A DNA stretch of 21,572 nucleotides from Cerioporus squamosus (lineage: Eukaryota; Basidiomycota; Agaricomycetes; Polyporales; Polyporaceae), in assembly GCA_022592435.1 (NCBI GenBank), contig JABYQS010000465.1, forward strand, positions 1 to 21,572. Direction: 5' to 3'. Position 1 is the stretch's first letter, and the number at the start of each line of letters is the position of its first letter. Below, piece by piece: positions 1 through 8,619 of this stretch. Below the pieces are notes generated by a model. That model ran no database searches. It was given only the letters and a program-made list of their open reading frames with translations, and was not told the DNA's origin. The position numbers were made by a program, and so were the translations under genes.

Positions 1-300
1 ATCCAGATCCCCGACTTCCTGGACGGAGTCCTACGGCAGGTAGCTGGGCCCTCCCCTCAAGGCACGTACAATTGTGGCAATGACGTTTTCGCATTTTGAC
101 AGACGCGCTATTACGCGCGAGTAAATCAAGTGATCTCCCACACTGGCTCTCCCGGTTCCCAAGGCGCTGTATCTGCCTTCTGTTATGGCCAAGCTCTGTC
201 CTCCGAGTGCGAAGACAGACGTTCTTCACCACATCCGCGGAGATTTGCGTTGGATTAACGATATGCGCAGGAGTATCGTCTGTCCGAGGCGCTTGTCCAG
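1..300 (+). CDS. possible 3' part of a gene cut by the window edge
   Basis: The first 39 bases read without a stop (IQIPDFLDGVLRQ) and are followed by a possible donor at 40 (GTAGCT) and an acceptor (TTTTGACAG) at about 102. A second open stretch ends at a strong donor, CCAG then GTGAGT, at 301. In the best frame it gives a moderately GC3-rich peptide containing VLHHIRGDLRWIND. The frame that fits the first splice and the frame that looks most coding differ by one base, so the model is not consistent. I do not recognise the product. An intron starting at 301 would run into the end of the minus-strand gene at 351, so convergent overlap is possible. Confidence 0.22.
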
Positions 301-350
301 GTGAGTACTCAACTCCACCGAGGGTAGTCCCTACGTGCAACGGATAGTCC

Positions 351-720
351 TCACACCCGGTATCCAGCCGCCGGTTCCCTGGTCTGGGTGGTTCTCGCCT
401 GCTCGACGATCAGCTCGAATTGCGTCCGAGAATTAAGCATGTAGAATGGCGGCTTCCGCAATCCACGTGGGGTGTTCTCCGTAAGTAATTTCGGGACGAT
501 CGCGGTGGTGTGACTGACCCTGATCTGGGACCCAAGATCCGTTAAAGGCATGACGGCAATGTTTTTGACGTAGCCCTCCGCCCCCGGCGGTGACGTTTCG
601 GACCATCCGTATGCGAGGCAGCAGGCTGCTGGGTGTGCGCCACCGTCCAGCCAAGCACATCCGACCCAATCATATCCATGCTTCTGAACACACCTCTCAT
701 GGACTGATACGCCGTACAGT
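351..720 (-). CDS. last exon of an unidentified protein-coding gene, one apparent frameshift
   Basis: Reading the minus strand, an acceptor (CTACACAG at 721-728) opens a frame running through MDMIGSDVLGWTVAHTQQP. After one missing base near the AAA at 596-598 it continues as PPGAEGYVKNIAVMPLTDLG and ends at TGA 351-353. Wobble positions are roughly three-quarters G or C, unlike the other frames, which is the main reason for calling it coding. The exon carries about 123 codons. I recognise no domain and see no cysteine cluster or membrane segment. Upstream exons are probably within 740-1075 (see separate entry), but I could not join them with a convincing donor. Confidence 0.45.
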
Positions 721-739
721 CTGTGTAGGTAAGAGCCTA

Positions 740-1075
740 GTCAGAGAGCCTCACCACTCAGGTGTTCGGAGCCAATCTGTAGTCTCGATCGGGATCTTTT
801 CCCCAGGCGCGCGCTACTTCTCCGCTGCAGTCCTTTGCCACCAATGTAGAATTGTTGCCGGTCCCATCCTTTCTGGATGTCGCTGGTCCCTCGTAGCCTC
901 CAGTAAGCATGCCGTTTGAGGACCGAGACAGCCCTGAAGCACCTGACACCTGTCCCGCTTGCAGATACCATGCCGGTACGGCTCTGGAGTCTGTGAAGTA
1001 CCATACATGGTGAATCGCAATACCGAGGGTTATCATATCCGTCATCGTCCGGTCAGAAGTCAGTGAGTGCCCCAA
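740..1075 (-). CDS. possible upstream coding segment of the gene ending at 351
   Basis: All three minus-strand frames stay open for 60-100 codons here. One contains ITLGIAIHHVWYFTDSRA and ends near GKDPDRDYRLAPNT at about 758; another contains GPQTACLLEATRDQRHPERM. Codon third positions do not choose between them. The stretch lies directly upstream, on the same strand, of the more convincing exon 351-720. A GTGAGG at about 750 could be a donor, but it would make an intron of only about 34 nt, too short for this genome. Function unknown. Confidence 0.2.
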
Positions 1076-1636
1076 TTGTACGCATTTGAAGCATGGCGTT
1101 CAGCTCGCTTACACGTACCCGGTAGTCTGGAGACACACCTGACCAATTTTTCTCCCCGAATCTGCTGCACCCCTTGTGGTTGCGCGGCACTCCTGGCCCG
1201 TCAAATTCCGGTCAGAAACGCGAACAGATGTCGTTATCAGATGCACAGGCTGCGAGAAAACGCGCGTTCGCCACCACGCTTCGGGCCTGCGAGGGAGGAA
1301 GCCCATCGGTCCCTGTCCCTCCCCCCTCCCCTCCTGCCGGGATTCCGACCCAGATTTGCCCAGAACAGACCCCTTGGTCCGCCTCGCGTCCGCAGACCGT
1401 GACAGGATCTTCTAGCGATTTGCACCGCGGGCGCGTGTAGGAGAGCGCATGGTCGAAGCAGAGAGGACGGGAGCCAGGTGACGAACTTTCTCCCGTGCGT
1501 CTCTCGTCTCGCTGGACGATCGCGGCCACCTTCCCACCAGCACGTCATGATACACGGAAGCACGGGCGGGAACGAACGAGCGTGCGGGCTCCAGCCACGG
1601 TACGCATTAGTCCTGCCTTCGTAAGGGACGGGGACG
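1076..1636. other. intergenic stretch, no supported gene
   Basis: Several overlapping frames are open on both strands because the DNA is C-rich and stop-poor (for example the CT-rich run near 1310-1335). None has consistent codon bias, a believable start or a splice pattern. I see nothing here beyond the upstream region of the gene at 1874. Confidence 0.4.
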
Positions 1637-1664
1637 CATCTCTGTATCTGCATCTGTATCTGGG
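1637..1664 (+). repeat. degenerate hexamer repeat (TGTATC/TGCATC)
   Basis: About four copies of a 6-base unit alternating TGTATC and TGCATC lie roughly 210-235 bp upstream of the ATG at 1874. Two further copies (TGCATC TGCATC) occur at 1839-1851, just upstream of the same ATG. A simple-sequence tract; it may also be promoter DNA. Confidence 0.6.
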
Positions 1665-1780
1665 TCTTGGTTCGCTTCCTCTCGCCTCGCCCATGGCCAC
1701 GATGCCGGACCATCATTCCATTCGCTGAATATGGGTGCGCGAGCAGGCCCTGCGGGGAGCACGCGCAGAGAGCCCGCTTG

Positions 1781-1787
1781 TATAAGG
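1781..1787 (+). promoter_or_regulatory. TATA box of the 1874 gene
   Basis: TATAAGG lies 93 bp upstream of the ATG at 1874 and is followed by a CT-rich leader (1817-1862). The same spacing and leader style are seen in front of the dehydrogenase, the 13036 gene and the P450. Confidence 0.5.
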
Positions 1788-1873
1788 ATGCGGCTCGGGA
1801 TCTGACATCGGCATCTCCTCTCCTCTACAATCGCTACCTGCATCTGCATCCCAAACTCCGCTCCTCGCCAAGA

Positions 1874-3057
1874 ATGTCCCAGTACACCTTCCGCCTGAAC
1901 ACGAAGCCGACGTACAGCGAGCGCATGACCGAGGCTCGTAGCGAGTTGCGCAAGATCATCAAGGAACAGCTATGCAAGTCTTCTCCCGCCTTCCTCCTTC
2001 CTCTCTTCCCCCCTCAATCATGTCCGCCGCCACACCTCCGTCCGCCACAGCTACCCTACGTCTCCATCTTCTTCGCCCGCTTCGACCCTGTTCACTTCCT
2101 TCCTCCTTTACTGTGGCGTCGCTGCTAACATCCTCTTTCTTGATCATCGTTTCAGGTGGCATCACCAACGATCGCAACGCCGCGATGGGCTGGAGCCGAA
2201 AGGCATACATGAAGAACGTCGTGCAGCGCTACCGCGTGCGCATCGAAGGCTGGCCGCTGAACGAGGTCCCGTTCAGGAACCTCAGCGACGTTTCGAACCT
2301 GCCCAAGTTGGAACTCCTCCTGCGCGGGTGGAAGGAGGGCACGATCCGCTTCGCTCCGATCACAGAGGCGCAGTACGCGGCCATGGTCGCGGACCCGTCC
2401 CCTGGATTGGCTCCCCAGAGGGCGCCGCGGAGGGCGCCGACGCAGAGAGCGAGGACTAGGACCACACCACTTTCCGGCCCAGGGGCCCGTGCGCGGTCGG
2501 AGTGGGATCTGAGCTGCCCACACGTGTCGCGCCGCGTCCCCCCCTCAGCCCTCTCGTCCGTCTCAGACCTCTCCCGCGTGAGTTTGCGTTTCCAGAACGC
2601 CGTGGATGAAGCTATGTCCCGGGAACTGACGCGCCTCGATTACGTTCACAGTACCTTTTTCTCCCGTTCCCGCTCCTTCCATTGGCACCCAACTCTCCCA
2701 GCGTTTCCATGATGTCTCCATGCAGCTCTCGGTTGCTTTCTGTGTACCTGCTTCTCTGATCGGCCCTTGCTCTCGTAGAACTGCATCTGGCATGTAGTGT
2801 CCCTGCTAGTCATATCATATACGTGACGTCTCCCTCCCCCAGTGACCGAGTCTTTGAGCTTTCTTTGATGACCACGCGCACCTTAGCCACTGCCGCTCGC
2901 TCTCAAGGGTTATACTCTCAAGGTCCCTGCCAGATACTGCGCACCACGGTCTCCGCGCAACAATCGCAAGATAGGCTTCACCGAGGCTGTCAAGCCTCTT
3001 GGGCAGACCGACGATCCTTGCCTCGAGATTGCGCCAGCGCCAAGGTATGGAGCCTAA
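1874..3057 (+). CDS. unidentified basidiomycete-type protein, GC-AG first intron
   Basis: Model: exons 1874-1973, 2156-2643, 2887-3057, about 252 residues. The start is the ATG 93 bp after a TATA box. The N-terminal part is Arg/Lys-rich and contains SERMTEARSELRKIIKEQ. Exon 2 holds the best-conserved-looking segment: NDRNAAMGWSRKAYMK, RYRVRIEGWPLNEVPF, then LPKLELLLRGWKEG. To my memory this W/Y plus EGWP plus LL-x-x-W pattern recurs in uncharacterised agaricomycete proteins; no function is known to me. The first intron (1974-2155) has a GC donor (GCAAGT) and frame continuity requires it. The last intron is less sure: the donor may be GTTCAC at 2644 or GTGAGT at 2578, both phase 0, with acceptor CTTAG at 2886. 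The C-terminal exon (ALKGYTLKVPARYC, TEAVKPLGQTDD) ends at TAA 3055. Confidence 0.6.
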
Positions 3058-3247
3058 GGTCCATCCTTGTTATGTAACTTTAGAGCTTACCATTCACTCG
3101 AGCCAACCTAAGACCCCGTGGCCGACCACCCACACAGAGTTTGCTTATCTTGGCACTACTTTGGTTGCGACTTACACGACTTGCCTTCGTGCGCGCGCAG
3201 CGATCGGCCCTGGCACACTTGACACATCGCAGGCCGGCCCGGCCAGG
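3058..3247. other. intergenic stretch
   Basis: Downstream of the stop at 3055-3057. No open frame has a convincing start, splice pattern or codon bias. Confidence 0.4.
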
Positions 3248-3394
3248 CTAGACGTGGTCGTGGAAGAAGCCGCACCGGACGTCGAACGTCAATGCAACTT
3301 GGGATTCGACGGCGGCGTCGGACAGGCCCACTCTAATAGTAGACACGCCCACAGAGTGACGGCAGTCCGCGCACATGTGGTGCGGGCGCAGCAT
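3248..3394 (-). CDS. possible small ORF or gene fragment with a CxxC motif
   Basis: An ATG at 3392-3394 opens a 48-codon frame ending at TAG 3248-3250. It begins MLRPHHMCADCRHSVGVST and ends RCGFFHDHV. The CADC pair could be half of a zinc site, but there is no second pair at a usual spacing. The opposite strand is also open, with similar codon composition, so the coding strand is uncertain. It may be a remnant. Confidence 0.2.
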   Translation of the reverse strand: MLRPHHMCADCRHSVGVSTIRVGLSDAAVESQVALTFDVRCGFFHDHV

Positions 3395-3545
3395 TCACTG
3401 CGTTTTGAGGGCTCCTAGTTAACATTCGAGCTCCGATCAACAGATGATAACTGGTGGCGTAGTCCTGTGTAGTCAAACCTGAATTGTCCGCCGGGTCGAC
3501 TTCTGAATGCTGGTGAGGGGATGTTATCTGTAAGAGTACTTGAGT

Positions 3546-3559
3546 CTCAGCTAGCTGAG
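3546..3559. repeat. 14-bp perfect palindrome
   Basis: CTCAGCTAGCTGAG reads the same on both strands. It sits 30 bp from a second, larger palindrome in an otherwise featureless region. Confidence 0.8.
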
Positions 3560-3589
3560 GCAGCTGAGATCGGTTGCGGAAGGTTGCAG

Positions 3590-3612
3590 CTACTCGAACC
3601 GGGTTCGAGTAG
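3590..3612. repeat. 23-bp inverted repeat, 11-bp arms
   Basis: CTACTCGAACC, one G, then GGTTCGAGTAG: perfect 11-bp arms around one base. The GGTTCGA core resembles a tRNA T-loop, but no acceptor, D or anticodon arm is present. It could form a hairpin, bind a dimeric protein, or be a mobile-element scar. Confidence 0.8.
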
Positions 3613-3814
3613 GCCGCCAACTCGCTACGTGTACTAGGTTGTGATGCATGTGACCTGTTCGGACGGTAGCGCCTACTAGCGTGTACTAGAGGATATTTTC
3701 CTCTGGAATCACTGGTCTACAACAGCGTGCAACTACCTGCTTTCTCCTGAGACACTCGCGCTTCCACTAACCGGGGTCAAAACGCAGTGATTGCTGATCT
3801 ACTGCAGCTGCAAC

Positions 3815-5051
3815 CTACAGCTGGGCGATGCGCCCGCCGGTCGGCCGCACAGTGCCCTTGCCGTCCTCATCGGCCTTCAGCAGCTCCGTCACGCTCGTGC
3901 CGGTGTAGTCGATGACGGGCATCCAGTGCTCGAGTGTGAGCAGTCCAGGATGGACGCGGCGCAAGCAGGCAAAGTCGCGGGTTACTACATCGTCTGGGTA
4001 GATGTTTTCCCCAAGGGGATGAAGTTGTCACGGCAGGACGCCGCTCCGTCGTCGCGCGCGACCTGACGGTCGATGTCAAGGATAAGGCCCATCCACTCGT
4101 CGATGGTGAATGGGACGTATTCCGCCCTTTTGTCCGTCACCTTGGTGAACGTACTGACCAGGTACTGTACTAGTACATCCAGTCGACCCAGTCGCTCGCG
4201 ACTTCGATCGGGGTCTTGCCCCCCACGTCGCGGCGCGATTGTCGGAAATGTACTGCGCGAACAACCGAGGTCTTGGAGCGCGACTACCGGGGCGTGGGGC
4301 TTGCGAAGACGTGCGTTCCATCGAAGCGAACTTGGGAAGGAAGCAGGTAAAACTGGAGGGACCTGCTCCGCAGACGTGTAGGGACTGACCATGCTAAGCA
4401 TATCCGTGTGTGGACCGCTCGTGAGGATGCCCCGAGACATGCTCTTGTCGCCAACGGTGGACTCTTGGGCCTGCATTAGGTCTGCGACACAGCACTTGCA
4501 CGCGTACTGTTCTGCGTGGTACTTCGCATCATACCAGCATACCCACGCCGCCATAGTCAGCCTACAGTGCGGTAGTCGACAGGTCAAAGAACGCACTCTG
4601 ATGACATTGTCGAGGTTGCTCCAGACGTGATGCTTGATGGTCTCGGCTTGTTTAGCGAGTTCGAACATGCGAATTTCAACGGAGTCCCTTGGCCTCTCCG
4701 AGCGCGGGGCTGTCCTGTTCACGAGTACGCCGTATGCTTTTCTGGCGTGCTCGGCTAATCGTGAGTCGGTGCTCACACGGTATACGGGGACGCAGAATCT
4801 TTCGGTCCTGACTTCAGGAGAGGGCAAGGAGAGGCTGGCGCCACGACGGCAACACCTTGAGCGCCTGTCGCCCTCGGACGTATGTACTAACGTACCTACT
4901 CGCAGCAGGCAGGCTGTCGAGTGACACCCGTCGACTGGCCACAGATTTGCCCGTAAGTCATTGTGACTCGAATATGCGGCCGCGCCATCTATTAATTCAT
5001 AACGTACAACGCCCTGATATGCCACGATTGGTGATTGAACAGTTTGAGCAT
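3815..5051 (-). CDS. ankyrin-repeat protein of unknown role, four apparent -1 frameshifts
   Basis: Model on the minus strand: ATG 5051, exon 5008-5051, intron 4935-5007 (GTACGT...CCAG), exon 4896-4934, intron 4835-4895 (GTACGT...CCAG), then a long exon from 4834 to TAG 3815-3817. Splice phases agree. The long exon contains EIRMFELAKQAETIKHHVW, a cysteine pair (CKCC) and, near 4180-4290, an ankyrin-type repeat: PVVALQDLG, FAQYISDN, GGKTPIEVAS, RLDVLVQYLVS. The tail reads TIDEWMGLILDIDRQ, then NIYPDDVVTRDFACLRRVHP and LEHWMPVIDYTGTSVTELL. Strong codon bias passes between frames at about 4258-4266, 4225-4238, 4187-4189 and 4009-4019, each a net loss of one base. Uncorrected, no full-length product is made. 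Ankyrin repeats bind proteins; the partner is unknown. The 4580-4610 part could hide a further short intron. Confidence 0.55.
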
Positions 5052-5085
5052 CGTACTTGAAGTTGGTCTACGCAAAGACTCTCAC

Positions 5086-5093
5086 CTTTATAT
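5086..5093 (-). promoter_or_regulatory. possible TATA box of the ankyrin gene
   Basis: On the minus strand ATATAAAG lies about 35 bp before the ATG at 5051 and about 20 bp after the stop of the dehydrogenase. The distance to the ATG is short, so it may be coincidental or the start may lie further in. Confidence 0.3.
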
Positions 5094-5111
5094 GCTAACT
5101 AGCCGCCACTC

Positions 5112-6350
5112 TCAGGCAAGATCCTGCTTCAGGACGTAGCGGTATCTGACCTTGTTGTCGCGGAGGTTCTGGAGAGCCTTCCCTACGTCGTGCATGGGCA
5201 GCTCTTCGATCCACGGCTTGATCCCCTTCGTACGCGCAAGCTCGAGCATCTCCAGACATTCCTGCTTACTGCCAATGTGACCGCCACCCATGAGACATCC
5301 GTTGCCGGAGAAGTTGAACGCGTGCAAAGTGGGAAGAGGGTCGTCGCTGTCCGGAAGTCCGACGGTGATGAAACGTCCGTGCACGTAGAGCATGGAGAGG
5401 TAGTCGCCGAGCGGCATCTTGTCGCCCATGACATCGCGCGTGGAAAGAAGGAGGTCCAGAGTCTGAGGGTAGTCCTTCCAGAAGTCCTGCGAGCGGTAGC
5501 GGGTCAGTAACGCCGGTCCAAAACGCGCGATATATGCGGACCTTCTTCTGGGTATTCACGATATGGTCGGCGCCCATCTTCTTGATGTCGTCGACCTTGC
5601 TGTCGTCGTGCGTGAAGGCGAAGACTTCGGCTCCCATCGCCTTTGCCCAGAGGACGGCGTAGTGGCCGAGGCCGCCAATACCGACGATGCCGACCTTCTT
5701 GCCGGGACCGCATCCGTGGGTCTTGAGCGGAGAGTAGACGGTGAGGCCTGCACAAAGCATCGACGCGGCATGGACCGAGTCAATTTCCTTCGGAATGGGG
5801 AAGACGAACTGTTGGTGGGCGCGTATGGCAGTCGAATAACCGCCCTGGGTGACGACGCCGTCAGGATACTCGGCGTTCTGCGCGCATATAGTCAGCACGA
5901 ACCACGGGCGAAGGGACATCGTGACATACGTATGTGTCGATGGATTTGAGACAGTAGTTCTCGTACCCGTCCTTGCACGCCCTGCATGAGAGACAGCTGC
6001 CGATCTGGGCACACCGACGCCCGCCCGGTCTCCGGGCTTAAAGTCCTTCACGTTGTCCCCAACGCGCGAGACGATGCCCACGATCTCGTGGCCAGCTACG
6101 AGGGGCAGTTTGGCGTCGCCCCAACCCTGTGTCAGGGTGTGGACATCGGAACCGCATACGCCGCAGTGCGTGATGGTGAGTTCGACGTCGTCTGCCTGGA
6201 ACGTCTTTGGCTGGAACTCGATTACTTTGAGGTCGGTCCACTTCGTCGGATCTGTGATGTACGTTAGATGAACTTCGGTCGGACGCGTACGGATACAAAG
6301 ACTGGCGCACCGGTGAGGGCATAACCCTTGAACTCGACTTTCTTCGACAT
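5112..6350 (-). CDS. zinc-dependent NADP-type alcohol dehydrogenase (Adh6/cinnamyl-alcohol dehydrogenase family), one frameshift
   Basis: Medium-chain dehydrogenase expected to interconvert aldehydes and alcohols with NADP(H). Exons on the minus strand: 6311-6350, 5930-6251, 5542-5877, 5112-5486; introns 59, 52 and 55 nt, all in phase, about 356 residues, the usual length. Catalytic zinc ligands are visible as CGVCGSD (C46), GHE (H68) and C162 in AASMLCAGL. The structural zinc lobe is C99, C102, C105, C113 (SCLSCRAC...ENYC). The nucleotide-binding loop is GIGGLG at 186-191. Between GDRAGVG and AQIGSC, at about 6010-6014, the frame slips: the DNA has GTGTG where two extra bases (or one missing) break the ORF. 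Everything on both sides is well conserved, so this is a consensus error or a very recent mutation. The start ATG at 6350 is 71 bp after a TATA box. The third intron's donor is an unusual GTCCGC. Confidence 0.9.
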
Positions 6351-6420
6351 TGCCAGCTATGGAAGATGTTCGTGTGGAAGAGAGGGAGAGAGATTCGCGT
6401 CTCACTCGACCGACGTGTTC

Positions 6421-6426
6421 TTTATA
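6421..6426 (-). promoter_or_regulatory. TATA box of the dehydrogenase gene
   Basis: On the minus strand GTATAAAG is centred here, 71 bp upstream of the ATG, followed by a CT-rich leader (CTCTCTCCCTCTCTTCC). Confidence 0.7.
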
Positions 6427-6435
6427 CGCTCGTTG

Positions 6436-6451
6436 TGACATGTTGATGTCA
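6436..6451. promoter_or_regulatory. inverted repeat TGACAT-GTTG-ATGTCA beside the TATA box
   Basis: Perfect 6-bp arms with a 4-bp spacer lie 9 bp upstream of the dehydrogenase TATA box. Position and symmetry suit a site for a dimeric transcription factor; which one is unknown. Confidence 0.45.
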
Positions 6452-6978
6452 TAAGGGTGAAGCATCGGTCGACACTTCAAGTGACGAGCATCGAACCTCG
6501 CTCCACGACGCCTTCCGCTGAATGTGGAGAGTATTCCCTGGTCGGCTTTGGACAGACGAAGATGAACTTGCAATGTTATAGATATCGGCAGGGGGGCAAG
6601 CTTACTCGACTAAACAAAGTAAAGATCCTGCGTCAGCGTAGTGGCACTGGATTCGAAGAAGGATAAGCACATCTGTAAACCAGTTCCTCTCGACATACAT
6701 CAGCAATTGACTTACCGACTTTCATGTCCATGACGCTGCGATGTGCTCAGCAGATAGCGAGCCGAAAGGCGGCGACGTATCGAGCCACGGAGGAGTGGAC
6801 GGTGGTTGCGGCGTGGCGCAGACTTGAGCATCGCGGCGTTTCGGGAAGACGGCCCGAAGGCCGTGACCGGCGCCTAGAGACGCGTCTGCAGCGCTCGCTG
6901 TGTTGTGGCTTGAGCTCGTCGCGTCTTGTCTGCTTGACGTCGTCTTTTCCTTCCTGCGTACCGTTTACTCGCTCTTCT
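6452..6978. other. intergenic region between the divergent dehydrogenase and SSL1
   Basis: No coding signal is evident. A plus-strand frame open from 6724 runs into SSL1 exon 1 but is upstream of the chosen ATG and resembles no TFIIH sequence. No TATA box is visible for SSL1; the last 40 bases before its ATG are pyrimidine-rich, as in many housekeeping fungal promoters. Confidence 0.5.
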
Positions 6979-8614
6979 ATGGCGCCTCCGGCTGGCAGAC
7001 GTATTGGTGATGACTATGTAGACGACTCGGACTCGGACGTGTCCATCTCTGGCCTCGACGATGAAACTAGCCGCACCAAGGCTAAAGGCAAGGGCAAGGC
7101 AATCGACAGAAACAAGAAGGATAAGGGAAAGGCGAAGGCCAAGGAGGTGAGTATACGCCACTTGTCTCTGTGTGGTGCAGACACTCATAAGCGTGATGTA
7201 CAGCAACCATATGCCTGGGAGGCGTCCTACACTCGTTCATGGGATACTGTGCAGGAGGACGAGGGCGGGAGGTTAGAGGGTGCCGTCCAAGATTGGATCG
7301 CACGGGGACGTAGACGAAGGTGCGTGTTTGCAATCACAGACACTCGGCATCGTTGACGCAGACTTGGCCAGGCTACTTGCGCCTGCCGCGGCCATCCGTC
7401 GAACTATCATCCGCCACCTTGTACTCGTCCTAGATCTATCCTCAGCCATGATGGACCGCGACATGCGGCCAACACGCTTTGACCTCATGCTCCAGTACGC
7501 AAGAGAGTTTGTCACCGAGTGGTTCGACCAAAATCCTCTGGGCCAGATCGGTGTGGTCGGTATGAGAGGGGGGCTCGGGGAGCGTATCGGAGAGATGTCT
7601 GGTATGTCATGCCCATGTATGCGCATACACGTGCCCTGTGTACCAGCTACTCCCAGGCAATCCGCAAGACGTGCTGAAAGCCATTTCGGAGCGCCACAAG
7701 CTTGAACCCAACGGCGAACCAAGTCTGCAGAACGCCATCGAGATGGCCCGCGCTAGTATGAGCCACTTGCCAACACACTCGTCTAGAGAAATCACCATCA
7801 TATTCGGGTCATTGACAACCTGCGACCCCGGCAACATCCATGACACGCTCGATGAATGCTTGAAGGATCGCATACGGATCTCCATCGTGGCACTTGCAGC
7901 CGAGATGAAGATATGCCGTGACCTTTGCGAGAAGACAGGTGGTACGTTATCGGCACTTATACACGTCCTTCTTGCTGCGTCGACTAAACACGGTGCCCAG
8001 GGCAATTCGGTGTCGCGATGAACGAGGGCCACTTCAAGGATCTTCTGTTCGAACTGATCCCACCTCCCGCTCAGCGTGCAGTAGCACGCGCCGGCGCCCC
8101 AGGCGCGAACCCCGCGGCGGACCTTATGATCATGGGCTTCCCGATGCGCCTCCCTGACACGTCGCCACCCTCGTTGTGCGTTTGCCACTCGCAAATGAAG
8201 AGTGAAGGCTTCCTCTGCCCACGCTGTCTCGCGAAGGTGTGCGACGTCCCCACCGACTGCGACATCTGCGGCTTGATGATCGTGAGCTCGCCCCACCTTG
8301 CGAGGAGCTATCACCACCTCTTCCCGGTGAAGCCGTACGCCGCTGTGTGAGTCGCTTTTTCCCGCACTCACAGGCATTCCCTGTTAATACCGCCTTGCAG
8401 GATGTCGCTCGAAGACACCCCAGATCCCAGCAAGCGATGCCATGGGTGCTCCGTGGCTTTCAGGGATACGCCCTCGACCATGCTCGGGGCTGCCGGAGAG
8501 GGCATGAGCCCCTTTGGCCGCTACCGGTGCCCAGAATGTCAGAACGACTTCTGTACGGACTGCGATGTCTTTGTGCATGACGTCGTCCACTGCTGCCCAG
8601 GATGCGGCAAATAA
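6979..8614 (+). CDS. SSL1: TFIIH core subunit Ssl1 / p44 (GTF2H2)
   Basis: Subunit of TFIIH, required for RNA polymerase II initiation and nucleotide-excision repair; in the family it binds and stimulates the XPD/Rad3 helicase. Exons: 6979-7146, 7204-7319, 7372-7601, 7657-7941, 8001-8346, 8401-8614; introns 52-59 nt, all GT-AG and in phase. Product 452 residues, close to yeast Ssl1. The N-terminus is acidic then Lys-rich. The family block [16 protein letters not shown] comes next. A von Willebrand A-like domain spans about residues 105-290: [12 protein letters not shown] (116-120 is the MIDAS-like site), [15 protein letters not shown] and [17 protein letters not shown] first zinc module follows (C326, C328, C339, C342, C347, C353, C356) with [15 protein letters not shown]. 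The C-terminal C4/RING-like module has C395, C398, C425, C428, C433, C436, C447, C450. No frameshift or missing key residue. An AATAAA overlaps the stop codon. Confidence 0.97.
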
Positions 8615-8615
8615 A
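8610..8615 (+). terminator. AATAAA overlapping the SSL1 stop codon
   Basis: The stop TAA (8612-8614) lies inside AATAAA. If used as a poly(A) signal it would give an extremely short 3' UTR; it may simply be chance. Confidence 0.25.
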
Positions 8616-8619
8616 AGAA

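Larger units (their letters stand above)
3420..3814. other. non-coding stretch downstream of the ankyrin gene
   Basis: No frame shows coding bias. It contains a 14-bp and a 23-bp palindrome (listed separately) and a 10-bp direct repeat CGTGTACTAG at 3628-3637 and 3680-3689. Confidence 0.5.

Noticed and set aside
3590..3612. tRNA T-arm (GGTTCGA)
   Set aside because: No D arm, anticodon arm or acceptor stem can be drawn on either strand; it is half of a simple palindrome.
3985..5025. One 346-codon minus-strand ORF taken as a complete protein
   Set aside because: Its start is a GTG, its first 60 codons run through two probable introns, and its middle and end leave the frame that carries the ankyrin and C-terminal signals.
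6010..6014. A very short intron in the dehydrogenase instead of a frameshift
   Set aside because: GT...AG pairs nearby would give introns of 14-37 nt, shorter than any other here, and the longer ones would remove structural zinc cysteines.
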